A stretch of DNA of 64,000 nt from Permianibacter sp046297695 (GTDB lineage Bacteria; Pseudomonadota; Gammaproteobacteria; Enterobacterales; Permianibacteraceae), in the NCBI GenBank assembly GCA_046297695.1, contig JBKBHF010000012.1, positions 1 through 64,000 of the forward strand, written 5' to 3'. The notes below the pieces were generated by a model, which saw nothing but the letters and a program-made list of their open reading frames with translations, did no database searches and was not told the DNA's origin. This document shows positions 35,707 to 44,592 of this stretch, piece by piece; position 1 is the stretch's first letter, and each line of letters begins with the position of its first letter. The translations under genes and the position numbers were made by a program.

Positions 35707-37044
35707 TTATCCGCGCGCGCGTAGCGCCGCATTGACCGCCGCCCGCAAATGTTCACCTTCCAGCGTGAAACGGGCCAGCACCACCCCATCAGGCGCTTGC
35801 GCACGGTGATCGGCAAACGGTGTCCAGATCACGTTGGGCACGGCCAATTGTTGGCGCAGCGTCGCGCTGGCGCCCTCTTCACGCAGCCGCCAGGACAACA
35901 GCAGATCCGGGCGCTGGTCATCGGTCAGCAGACTCTGCGCCTCATCCGATGCAATGGCCGCCACGGCAATGCCGGCGCTCGCCAAATGCGCCTGCGCGAG
36001 TTCAGCCTGCCACGGCAAATCGGTCAGAAACCAGGCGCTGCGCAGCCATGGCGTAGCGTTGTCCGCGACCGGCTCGCTGCTGCCGTCACGCATCAACGGC
36101 AACAGCACATGCACGGCGGTACCCTCGCCAAGTTCCGCCACGGTGAGCACGGTGCCACCGTGCTGGCGCACCACACCTTCCACCGGCGCCATGCCCAAAC
36201 CTTTGCGACCGCGAACAATTTTGCTGCTGTAATACGGATTGAACAGCGGCAACAAATGTTTGCCATCGAGACCGCGCCCGCGATCACGGAACGTCAGCGC
36301 GGCAAAGCGGCCGGGGTGCAGCCGCAAGGCCTGCGCAGCTGCCGCGCCGAGATGACACTCATGCAGCTCCGCAGCCATGACATTCGGTTCACCTTCGCGG
36401 AGAAACCCGATCACCATGTCGAGCGCCCGGGCCAGCCAGTCGGCGTCGGCCTCGATGGCACAATCCGTTTCCGGCGCGGCCAACGCAATGCCGTGTTGCT
36501 CCAACTGCGACCGCAACCAGGCGATCAGCGAAAACGGTTTGCGGCTGAGCACCGCGCGGCCGGCGCTGGCGAGCAACTCGCGGGTAAATTGCACCGCCTG
36601 TTGCCCGGACTCGAGCACCGTCTGCAACTGTCCGTACGCTGGATGCGTCGGCTCGACATCCAGCAAGGCCAGTTCGGAAAACCCCATCATCGCCGACAGG
36701 TAGTTGTTGAAACTATGCACGACATTGCCCAGCAATTCGGCATGAGCCGGTGCACTGGCGGGGCGGCTGATCGCGCCTTCGACGATCAAACTGAGCGCGC
36801 AATGATCGGCTTGTGGCGACAGCAGCGCCTCCGCGCTGCGCCATTGCTGCTGCAAGCGCAGCCGCACCGGCAGATGCAAACGGGCTTTCAGCCGCACGGC
36901 ATTGCGCAGGCGCAGCGCGTCAACCGGATGCAGCAGCTCGGAAAGGTGTTTCAGCGGAGGAAACTCACTGGCCCAGCGGGTATTGCCCTGACGCAAACTG
37001 CCATCGGCATCCAGTAATGCAGTCGCGAACGGAAAAACATCCAT
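35707..37044 (-). CDS. Histidine-kinase-like protein with degenerate C-terminal receiver
   Basis: Protein of 445 residues without membrane segments. Residues 1-90 look PAS-like. Next comes a dimerisation helix with H110 in VVHSFNNYLSAMMGF, as in CckA-like and other hybrid kinases. An ATPase domain follows, with DRGRGLDG and a GRKGLGM G2 box. The last 105 residues fold like a receiver, but the expected phosphoacceptor position reads PDLLLSWR, without Asp. The gene may encode a pseudo-hybrid kinase. It is convergent with the orphan sensor kinase and has no dedicated regulator beside it. Confidence 0.75.
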   Translation of the reverse strand: MDVFPFATALLDADGSLRQGNTRWASEFPPLKHLSELLHPVDALRLRNAVRLKARLHLPVRLRLQQQWRSAEALLSPQADHCALSLIVEGAISRPASAPAHAELLGNVVHSFNNYLSAMMGFSELALLDVEPTHPAYGQLQTVLESGQQAVQFTRELLASAGRAVLSRKPFSLIAWLRSQLEQHGIALAAPETDCAIEADADWLARALDMVIGFLREGEPNVMAAELHECHLGAAAAQALRLHPGRFAALTFRDRGRGLDGKHLLPLFNPYYSSKIVRGRKGLGMAPVEGVVRQHGGTVLTVAELGEGTAVHVLLPLMRDGSSEPVADNATPWLRSAWFLTDLPWQAELAQAHLASAGIAVAAIASDEAQSLLTDDQRPDLLLSWRLREEGASATLRQQLAVPNVIWTPFADHRAQAPDGVVLARFTLEGEHLRAAVNAALRARG

Positions 37045-37148
37045 GTGTCAGCAGCAGCTCCTGTAGCAAGGTGGCGAAACTTTGCGTGACAGGCGCCGGA
37101 TTTGCAACCGGCGCGTCGTGCCCCTGACGCCGACGGTCGACGGCACGG

Positions 37149-38087
37149 TCAATGGCTGGGCAGGTTTTCGCTATGCACGAGCGCCTGTTGTTCGTCCGAT
37201 TGCCGCAAACCGGCCGCCTGCTGCAGCAGATCCGGCTTCAGTACTGGCGACAATAGATGGGCAAAGCTGTGCAGGAATTTGCGCCAATGCAGATCGCGCC
37301 GGTAGCTGAACCAGAACCGGCCTTCCGGCAAGGTGTCGGCGGCCGGCCGCAGGCTCAGATCGCTGTCGGCGATCGAATCAAAGGCGATTGCCGGCAGCAG
37401 GCCGACGCCCCACTCCTGGCGAACATAGGTCTTGATCACATCCGGGTCCGAACTCACCAACACCCAGCGCTGGCTGGCCTTGTCGGCCGGCAGCGCCCGG
37501 TGCAGCGCATCTTCGGCGTCACGGTCCTGGGCGAACACCAACATCGACTCGGCTGCGCGGGCCCGGTCGGAACGGGACAGCCAGGCGTAACGCCAGCGCA
37601 CACAGGGCAGGCTGACCAATGCCGGCGAATGGGTCTGGCGCAGGCCGATGGCCAGATCGACCTCGCCGCTTTCCAGCCATTCGACGAAATGGCTTTCCTC
37701 GCCCTGACGCAGCTGGATCTGCACCTTCGGGTATTCCTTGGCGAATTTTTCCAGCCGGTCGGCCACCAGATAGCGCGCCGCCAGCGGGCACAGGCCCAGT
37801 CGCAGCGTGCCGGCATTGGGCTGGGCATAGTCGCGGGCGATGTCCTTGATGACCTGGGCATCCCGCAGCATCCGGCCGGCGACTTCAAGGATCTGCCGCC
37901 CGGCCGGGGTGATGTCGATCAGGTGCTTGCCGCTGCGGGTAAAAATCTGGACACCCAACTCGTCTTCCAGCAGGCGGATTTGTTTGGAAACACCGGGTTG
38001 GGAGGTATAGAGGCTTTCCGCCGTCGCCGACACGTTGAGCTCGTGCCGGGCTACTTCATAGATATACCGGAGCTGTTGCAGCTTCAT
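37149..38087 (-). CDS. cysB: CysB-family LysR-type transcriptional regulator
   Basis: Protein of 312 residues. The N-terminus (KLQQLRYIYEVARHELNVSATAESLYTSQPGVSKQIRLLEDELG) is nearly that of E. coli CysB, including the TSQPGVSKQ recognition helix. The DPDVIKTYVRQEWGVGLLP segment of the co-inducer domain is also conserved. CysB activates sulfur-assimilation genes with N-acetylserine. It could equally be the paralogue Cbl. An AAGGAG ribosome-binding site precedes the ATG. The gene is divergent from mfd. Confidence 0.9.
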   Translation of the reverse strand: MKLQQLRYIYEVARHELNVSATAESLYTSQPGVSKQIRLLEDELGVQIFTRSGKHLIDITPAGRQILEVAGRMLRDAQVIKDIARDYAQPNAGTLRLGLCPLAARYLVADRLEKFAKEYPKVQIQLRQGEESHFVEWLESGEVDLAIGLRQTHSPALVSLPCVRWRYAWLSRSDRARAAESMLVFAQDRDAEDALHRALPADKASQRWVLVSSDPDVIKTYVRQEWGVGLLPAIAFDSIADSDLSLRPAADTLPEGRFWFSYRRDLHWRKFLHSFAHLLSPVLKPDLLQQAAGLRQSDEQQALVHSENLPSH

Positions 38088-38239
38088 GCCAAAGACTCCT
38101 TGTCGGCCCCTGTTCTTATAAGAGAATAGTCATTGGTGAAAATTTCGCCTATCTGATCGGGCCAAATTCCGCCGCGATGTCATCAATCCCGGATCCGGTC
38201 ATCTGCGCCTGCTGACAACGCCCTGGCCGCCATGCCCCG

Positions 38240-38245
38240 TATAAT
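38240..38245 (+). promoter_or_regulatory. Likely -10 box of the mfd promoter
   Basis: A consensus TATAAT lies 46 bp before the mfd TTG start. No good -35 hexamer is found 16-18 bases upstream; the nearest match, CTGACA at 38212, is 22 bases away. Confidence 0.45.
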
Positions 38246-38290
38246 GCGCCACCTGCTGAACCCCGCATCCGTACCAAGGAATCGCCTGTT

Positions 38291-41200
38291 TTGCTGCCGT
38301 TTCTCTCCGCCCTGACCGGCCTCAAGGCCGAACCCGGTCGCCGTACCCTGTTGCCGACCAGCCATGGCGCCGCGCTGCCGCTCAGCCTCGGCACACTGGC
38401 CGACCAACCCGGTCTGCTGGTCGTGGTCACCGCCGATACACCGACCGCCAGCCGGCTCGACCGCGAGCTCAAGGTGTTGCGGCCGGACCTGCCGGTGCTG
38501 CACTTCCCGGATTGGGAGACGCTGCCATTCGACAGCTTCTCGCCGCATCAGGACATCGTCTCCGAACGGCTGCAAACGCTGGTGCAGCTGCCGCAACAGA
38601 CGCACGGCATCCTGCTGCTGTCGCTGTCGACCCTGCTGCTGAAAGTGGCGCCGCCCTCGTTCGTCAACCTGAACAGTTTGCTGGTGAAAGTTGGCGACCG
38701 GATGGATCTGCCGGCGATCCGGCGCAAGCTCGAACAAAGCGGTTACCGCTGCGTCGCCGAAGTGATGGAGCACGGCGAATTCGCGGTGCGCGGCGCGCTG
38801 CTCGATCTCTACCCGATGGGCAGCAGGCAGCCGTACCGGCTCGATTTCTTTGACGACGAAATCGAAAGCATCCGCACCTTCGATCCGGACACCCAGATCT
38901 CCGGCGACAAACTCGCCGAAATCCGGCTGCTGCCGGCGCACGAATTTCCATGGAACGAAGACGGCATCGCCAAATTCCGGCAGGCGTTTCGTGGCCGCTT
39001 TGATGCCTCGCTGCATCCGGAGTCGATCTACGGTCAGGTCAGCAAAGGCTTTCTGCCGAACGGCATCGAATACTACCTGCCACTGTTCTTCGACCAGCTG
39101 GCGACGCTGTTTGATTACTTCCCGGCCGGCACCCGCCTGGTCACCATCGGCGATCTGAACCAGTCGGCCCAGCATTTCTGGAACGAACTCGACGATCGTT
39201 ACCAGGAACGCAAAGTCGATCTGCTGCGGCCGCTGGTGACACCGGCCGAGCTCTATCTGCGTGAAGACGAGCTGTTCAGCGCGCTGAAGAATTTCGCCCG
39301 CTTTACCGATCGCGACAGTGCTGCCGTGCCCGAGCTGCCGGTCAGCAATCCGCTGCCGGATCTGCGGCTCGACACCCGCGCCACGGTGCCGCTGCAAAGC
39401 CTGCACAGTTTTTCGCTGCTGTTCCCCGGCCGTTTGATTTTGTGCGCAGAATCGGCCGGCCGCCGCGAGGTGCTGCTGCCGCTGCTGAAGCAATCCAACC
39501 TCGAACCGGTGCTGTGTGACAGCTGGCAGCAAGCGCTCGACAGCAACGACCGCATCGTGCTGACCGTTGCGCCACTCGAAAGCGGTTTCGTCGCCATCGA
39601 CCAATCATTCGCCGTCATCACCGAACCGGATCTGTTCGGCGCGCAGCTGGTCCAGCAACGGCGGCGCCGGCGCAAGGTCACCGATCCCGACGCCGTCATC
39701 CGCAACCTCGCCGAGCTGCGCATTGGCGATCCGGTCGTGCACATCGATCACGGCGTTGGCCGCTATCAGGGTTTGCAGACATTGAGCGCCGGAGGTGTCG
39801 AAGCCGAATACCTCGTGCTGCATTATCAGGGCAACGACAAACTGTATGTGCCGGTTCAATCGCTGCATCTGATCGGCCGCTATCTTGGTGCGGCGGCGGA
39901 ATCGGCACCGTGGCACAAACTCGGCTCGGAACAATGGGGCAAAGCGCGGCAGAAAGCCGCCGAAAAAATCCGTGATGTCGCCGCCGAACTGCTCGATCTG
40001 CATGCCAAGCGCGCCGCCAGCAAAGGCGCGCAGGGCAAGGTCGACATGAACGAGTACCAACGCTTCTGCGCCGGCTTCGCCTTCGAGGAAACCCCAGATC
40101 AGGAAAGCGCGATCAATGCCGTGCTGGCCGATCTGCAACGCGGCCGACCGATGGACCGTCTCGTCTGCGGCGATGTCGGCTTCGGCAAGACCGAAGTGGC
40201 CATGCGCGCGGCCTTTGCCGCCGTGCAAAGCGGCTGGCAGGTCGCCGTGCTGGTACCAACCACCCTGCTCGCCCAGCAGCACTACAACAGCTTCTGCGAT
40301 CGCTTCGCCGACTGGCCAGTGCGCATCGAGCTGCTGTCGCGTTTCCGCACCGAAAAAGACACCAAGCGCGCGCTGGAGCAACTGGCCGAAGGCAAGGTCG
40401 ACATCATCGTCGGCACCCACAAACTGCTGCAGCCGGAGATCAAGTTCCAGCGACTGGGATTGCTGATTGTTGACGAAGAACACCGGTTCGGCGTCCGCCA
40501 GAAAGAGCAGATCAAGGCATTGCGCGCCGACGTCCACATGCTGACGCTGACCGCGACACCGATTCCGCGCACGCTGAACATGGCGCTGTCCGGTATCCGC
40601 GATCTGTCATTGATCACCACGCCACCGGCCAAGCGGCTGTCGATCAAAACCTTCGTGCGCGAGAAAACCGATGCGCTGCTGAAAGAAGCCATCCTGCGCG
40701 AAACCATGCGCGGCGGTCAGGTCTACTTTCTGCACAATGAAGTCGAAAGCATCGAGCAGGCGACCGAGAAATTGCAGGAGCTGCTGCCGGATGTCCGCTT
40801 CGCCTACGCCCACGGCCAGATGCACGCGCGCGAACTCGAGCGCATCATGCGTGATTTCTATCACCAGCGTTTCCATGTGCTGGTCTGCTCGACCATTGTC
40901 GAGACCGGCATCGACGTGCCGAGCGCCAACACCATCATCATCGAGCGCGCCGACAAATTTGGTTTGGCGCAGCTACACCAGCTGCGTGGCCGGGTCGGTC
41001 GCTCGCACCATCAGGCCTATGCCTACCTGCTGACGCCGCCGCAGAATCTGCTGACCCAGGATGCCCAGAAGCGTCTGGAAGCGATCGAAACCTTCGACGA
41101 TCTCGGTGCCGGCTTCCTGCTCGCCTCGCAGGATCTGGAAATCCGCGGCGCCGGCGAAATGCTCGGCGAGGATCAGAGCGGCCAGATCGAAGGCATCGGC

Positions 41201-41734
41201 CTGAGTCTGTACATGGAACTGCTCGAAGAAGCGGTCAAGGCACTGAAAAGCGGCAAGGAACCGACACTGCAGCATGTGCTGTCGCAGCGCACCGAAATCG
41301 ATGCCGGCCTGCCGGCACTGCTGCCGGATGATTACGTCACCGATATCGGCACCCGGCTCAGCCTGTACAAGCGCATTGCCGGCTGCAGTACCGACGCCGA
41401 AATCGACGACATGCAAACTGAAATCATCGATCGTTTCGGCACGCTGCCGCCGCAGGGTCAAAACCTGTTCGAGCTGACCCGGCTGCGGCTGCGCGCCAGT
41501 GCACTCGGCATCCGCCGCATCGATGTCACCGCCGGCGGCGGCCGGGTCGAATTCACCGCGCAGACGACGGTCGACCCGATGCTGATGATCAAGCTGGTGC
41601 AGTCGCAGTCGCGGCTGTACCGCTTCGATGGCCCGCAGGCGCTGAAAATCAGCAAGCCCTTGGCCGAACCCGCCGACCGGCTGGTGTTCCTGCGCGAACT
41701 GCTGAATCTGCTCGCCGGTGGCGGCAAGAACTGA
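38291..41734 (+). CDS. mfd: Transcription-repair coupling factor
   Basis: Protein of 1147 residues (E. coli 1148) starting at a TTG with AAGGA ten bases upstream. Mfd removes RNA polymerase stalled at DNA damage and recruits UvrA. The UvrB-like N-terminal region, the RNA-polymerase-interacting Tudor-like domain (GDPVVHIDHGVGRYQGL) and the RecG-like translocase with Walker A DVGFGKTE, DEEHRFG and TATPIPRTL are all visible. The C-terminal TRCF domain follows. csiV lies just downstream, as in many gammaproteobacteria. Confidence 0.98.
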   Translation: MLPFLSALTGLKAEPGRRTLLPTSHGAALPLSLGTLADQPGLLVVVTADTPTASRLDRELKVLRPDLPVLHFPDWETLPFDSFSPHQDIVSERLQTLVQLPQQTHGILLLSLSTLLLKVAPPSFVNLNSLLVKVGDRMDLPAIRRKLEQSGYRCVAEVMEHGEFAVRGALLDLYPMGSRQPYRLDFFDDEIESIRTFDPDTQISGDKLAEIRLLPAHEFPWNEDGIAKFRQAFRGRFDASLHPESIYGQVSKGFLPNGIEYYLPLFFDQLATLFDYFPAGTRLVTIGDLNQSAQHFWNELDDRYQERKVDLLRPLVTPAELYLREDELFSALKNFARFTDRDSAAVPELPVSNPLPDLRLDTRATVPLQSLHSFSLLFPGRLILCAESAGRREVLLPLLKQSNLEPVLCDSWQQALDSNDRIVLTVAPLESGFVAIDQSFAVITEPDLFGAQLVQQRRRRRKVTDPDAVIRNLAELRIGDPVVHIDHGVGRYQGLQTLSAGGVEAEYLVLHYQGNDKLYVPVQSLHLIGRYLGAAAESAPWHKLGSEQWGKARQKAAEKIRDVAAELLDLHAKRAASKGAQGKVDMNEYQRFCAGFAFEETPDQESAINAVLADLQRGRPMDRLVCGDVGFGKTEVAMRAAFAAVQSGWQVAVLVPTTLLAQQHYNSFCDRFADWPVRIELLSRFRTEKDTKRALEQLAEGKVDIIVGTHKLLQPEIKFQRLGLLIVDEEHRFGVRQKEQIKALRADVHMLTLTATPIPRTLNMALSGIRDLSLITTPPAKRLSIKTFVREKTDALLKEAILRETMRGGQVYFLHNEVESIEQATEKLQELLPDVRFAYAHGQMHARELERIMRDFYHQRFHVLVCSTIVETGIDVPSANTIIIERADKFGLAQLHQLRGRVGRSHHQAYAYLLTPPQNLLTQDAQKRLEAIETFDDLGAGFLLASQDLEIRGAGEMLGEDQSGQIEGIGLSLYMELLEEAVKALKSGKEPTLQHVLSQRTEIDAGLPALLPDDYVTDIGTRLSLYKRIAGCSTDAEIDDMQTEIIDRFGTLPPQGQNLFELTRLRLRASALGIRRIDVTAGGGRVEFTAQTTVDPMLMIKLVQSQSRLYRFDGPQALKISKPLAEPADRLVFLRELLNLLAGGGKN

Positions 41735-41847
41735 ATGCCGGGCAAGCCGTCCAAGCCCGACAACGCTTGTTGCACACCGGCCAGATGGTGCCGTATCAAA
41801 ATGAAGGATGGCGATTTAGAATCCGCCATCCCGTGAGGAAGACAACA

Positions 41848-42606
41848 ATGAAACTACGGTCGTTATTGGCAGCCTTGCTGACCCTGTCGCTGGCATCGAC
41901 GGCGCAGGCCGCCGATCGCTGGTATGAAGTGGAAGTGCTGGTGTTCTCGCACCTCAATGCCGACGTCACAGCCGAAAGATGGCCGGCCAACGACGCTGTC
42001 AGCATTGCGCTCGAAGGCAGCGTACCGGCCCCGAACACCATCACGACGCCGCTGGCAAGCGGCGCACCCAGTGCCCAGGAATTGCTGCGGCTGGCCGCGG
42101 TGCCACCGGCGCAATTCAAACTGCAGGACGCCTACAAAACGCTGTCACGCGCACGCCAATACCGGCCGCTGCTGCACACCGCCTGGCGGCAACCGATCGG
42201 CACCGGCAAGAACCAGTTCAAGGTCCGTCTGGCGGGCGGCAAGGATTACGCCAGCCGCTACGGCCTGCACGGCAAATTGCTCTCGACGGGCGACGAACCG
42301 AGCGAACACGGTCTGTGGGAAGTGGACGGCTACGTGCAACTGACCGCCACCCGCTTCCTGCACGCAGAGACCGAGCTGATCTTCCGCCGGCCCACCATTA
42401 CTGCCGCCAGCACCGCGACAACCGCCGGCGCCGGCAGCAACCTGAGCTGGCAAACCGGTGATGCTGCGCTGGTCGACGAAGACTGGCTGCAGTTCTTCAA
42501 ACTCCAGCAAGGCCGGCGCGTCAAAGCCAATGAATTGCATTACTTCGACCACCCGATGTTCGGCATGCTGATCGTGCTGCGACCGCTGGAACCGGAACGC
42601 GGTTGA
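41848..42606 (+). CDS. csiV: CsiV-family periplasmic protein
   Basis: Protein of 252 residues from the ATG at 41848 (GAGGAA upstream). A signal peptide ends near AQA-AD. The mature start RWYEVEVLVFSH and the C-terminal ELHYFDHPMFGMLIVLRPLE segment match the CsiV family, first described in Vibrio cholerae as a peptidoglycan-binding partner of inner-membrane LPS-related protein regulation. The position after mfd is conserved. The role in this organism is inferred. Confidence 0.85.
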   Translation: MKLRSLLAALLTLSLASTAQAADRWYEVEVLVFSHLNADVTAERWPANDAVSIALEGSVPAPNTITTPLASGAPSAQELLRLAAVPPAQFKLQDAYKTLSRARQYRPLLHTAWRQPIGTGKNQFKVRLAGGKDYASRYGLHGKLLSTGDEPSEHGLWEVDGYVQLTATRFLHAETELIFRRPTITAASTATTAGAGSNLSWQTGDAALVDEDWLQFFKLQQGRRVKANELHYFDHPMFGMLIVLRPLEPERG

Positions 42607-42642
42607 TTCGCCGCCATGGCAAGCTGAATGGCGTGTGCTGGG

Positions 42643-42682
42643 TGTTTGAATACTTACTGTTTGAATGCTTACTGTTTGAATG
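42643..42682. repeat. Short tandem repeat, 15-bp unit, 2.7 copies
   Basis: TGTTTGAATACTTAC, TGTTTGAATGCTTAC and a partial third copy TGTTTGAATG lie back to back between csiV and hflD. The two full units differ at one base. The repeat ends 14 bases before the hflD start. Confidence 0.9.
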
Positions 42683-42696
42683 ACGGATGCCGAAGG

Positions 42697-43347
42697 ATGT
42701 TTGCACTGTTGAATGCTGAAAAAGCCGAACGGGTTGTGGTGCCGCTTGCCGCCGTTTGTCAGGCCGCCAAGCTGGTCAACGAAGTGGCGCATTCCGGCAA
42801 GCTCGATTACGAACAACTGGACCCGTTGCTGGAAAGCGTGCTGATGCTGAACGCACCTGACGTCAACAGCATCTACGGCGGCGTCGCGCGCTTGCGGCCC
42901 GGCTTGCTGACCTTGTGCGATCAACTGAACCTGCAAACCGCCAAGCGCGATCTGCAGATTGGCCGCTATGTTGCCAATCTTGTGCAGCTCGAGCGCTTCC
43001 TCGATCGCAACCCGGCCATGCAGGAAACGATGGCCGTGCGCCTGCAACAAGCCGCCCGGCTCCGCACCCATCAACCAGAAGATGACGATGCCCTGCTGGT
43101 ATCGCTGGCCGGCATTTACACGGACACCATCTCCACGCTGCCGCAGCGGATTCAGGTCACCGGCGAAGCCCGTCACCTGCAGGCACGCGACAATCAATTC
43201 CGCATTCGTGCCTTGCTGCTGTGCGGCCTGCGCAGTGCCGTGCTGTGGCGCCAACTCGGCGGCCGTCGCCGGCATTTCATGTTATCGCGTCAGCCCCTGT
43301 TTGACGCCGCCAAGCGCCTGCTGCGCAAACTCGACGGCCAAGTCTGA
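42697..43347 (+). CDS. hflD: High-frequency lysogenisation protein homologue HflD
   Basis: Protein of 216 residues from the ATG at 42697 (E. coli HflD: 213). The LAAVCQAAKLVNEVAHSG start, YGGVARLRPGLLTL, IQVTGEARHLQ and GLRSAVLWRQLGG segments match the family throughout. HflD is a membrane-associated protein; in E. coli it sequesters phage lambda CII, and its host role is unclear. In many genomes it lies beside mnmA; here it lies after mfd-csiV. The upstream in-frame extension through the tandem repeat is probably not translated. Confidence 0.9.
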   Translation: MFALLNAEKAERVVVPLAAVCQAAKLVNEVAHSGKLDYEQLDPLLESVLMLNAPDVNSIYGGVARLRPGLLTLCDQLNLQTAKRDLQIGRYVANLVQLERFLDRNPAMQETMAVRLQQAARLRTHQPEDDDALLVSLAGIYTDTISTLPQRIQVTGEARHLQARDNQFRIRALLLCGLRSAVLWRQLGGRRRHFMLSRQPLFDAAKRLLRKLDGQV

Positions 43348-43448
43348 AAGCATGGCGGGGTGTGCAGCCACGCCCTGCCGATGTTGCAGCCTCGTCAACC
43401 ACACACCGTTTCCGGCACTGATGTACGCCTGAACACAGTACCAAAACA

Positions 43449-44530
43449 ATCACCGAGCAACTCGACGTCGAACCGGCGAAATTCTTTGTGCACCGTCACA
43501 TTCGTCCGCAATACGCTTGCCGCGCTTGCGAGACCTTGTCGCAACGCCGGCACCGGGCCTGCTCAGCTGGGTGTTGGTGCAGAAATTCCAGGATCATCTG
43601 CCGCTGTACCGTATCGAACACATCGCCGCACGCAGCGGTGTGAATCTCGCACGTTCGACTCTCGCCGAGTGGGTAGGTCGTTGCGGCTTTGCTTTGCAAC
43701 CACTGTCGGACCGACTCGCGCAGTTACTGCGCGACCGACGCGTGCTGCGTGCGGATGAAACACCGGTACGACAACTCGGCCCCAGCAACGGTAAAACCAA
43801 ACGCGCCTATTTATGGGCCTATCGCAGCAACGATCTCGATGACGGACCACCGCTGGTCGTCTTCGATTACCAGTGCAGTCGCGCTGGTGAACATGCCCGC
43901 GTCTTCCTTGCCGATTGGCGCGGCGATCTGGTCGTCGACGATTTTAGCGGCTACAAAGCGCTGTTCGCGCACGGCGTGCGCGAAGTCGGCTGCTGGGCCC
44001 ATGCACGTCGCAAATTCTTTGACCTGCATGCCGCCACGCAAAACGCGACAGCTGCCGAAGCCTTGCGCCGTATCGGCGAGCTATACGCGGTCGAAACACA
44101 AGCCCGCGATGTCGGCCACGCGCAACGCCAGCAGTTGCGCTCACAGGCGCAAACCCTGCTGCGCGCGTTCAAAACCTGGCTCGCCGACACGCGTCTGAAA
44201 ACCGCCGATGGCGGCGCACTGGCCAAAGCGATCGATTACAGCCTGAAACGCTGGCCGAGCTTAAGCCGCTACGCCGACAGCGGGCATTTGCCCATCGACA
44301 ACAATCCGGTCAAAAACAGCATCCGCCCGATCGCCATCGGCAAAAAGAACTGGCTCTTCACCGGATCCGAACGCGCCGGCCAACGCGCCGCTGCGATCCA
44401 ATCCCTGCTCGCCACCGCGCAATTGAACGGCATCGAACCCGCTGCCTGGCTGAAAGACACACTCGAAAAATTGCCGACGTGGCCCAACAGCCGCATCGAT
44501 GAATTGCTGCCGATTAAACAGCGAAGCTGA
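43449..44530 (+). pseudogene. Decayed IS66-family transposase (TnpC)
   Basis: IS66 similarity starts at 43449 in one frame (ITEQLDVEPAKF, then RPQYACRAC, a zinc-finger-like region). It continues in another frame from about 43517 (PGLLSWVLVQKFQDHLPLYRI). The switch needs a frameshift and probably a small deletion. The first part of the gene (roughly 100 codons or more) is missing. Of the DDE residues, D survives in ADETPV and VVDDFSGY. The Glu expected in DNNPVEN is Lys (DNNPVKN), a single G-to-A change. The C-terminal IS66_C element is complete. The product cannot be active. Confidence 0.88.
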
Positions 44531-44541
44531 AGCGCTGAATA

Positions 44542-44563
44542 GGTGAGGCGGCTGGACGCTTAC
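44542..44563. repeat. Right terminal inverted repeat of the IS66 remnant
   Basis: GGTGAGGCGGCTGGACGCTTAC reads outward-in as GTAAGCGTCC, with the GTAA terminus typical of IS66 elements. The next eight bases, GCCGCGTT, would be one copy of the target duplication; the partner is lost. Confidence 0.65.
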
Positions 44564-44592
44564 GCCGCGTTAACCCCCTTTGCGCAACGGAC

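Larger units (their letters stand above)
43449..44563 (+). mobile_element. IS66-family remnant, left end missing
   Basis: Contains the tnpC pseudogene and the right terminal repeat (44542-44563). No tnpA or tnpB and no matching left end with GTAAGCG are found between hflD and the pseudogene. The element therefore lost its left part, possibly when it recombined next to hflD. Confidence 0.8.

Noticed and set aside
38212..38245. Complete sigma-70 promoter for mfd
   Set aside because: The TATAAT is good, but the only -35-like hexamer is 22 bases away, too far for a normal spacer; only the -10 box is reported.
42643..42682. CRISPR array
   Set aside because: The repeats are 15 bp, directly adjacent and without spacers, so this is a simple tandem repeat. 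No other regularly spaced repeats were seen in the window.
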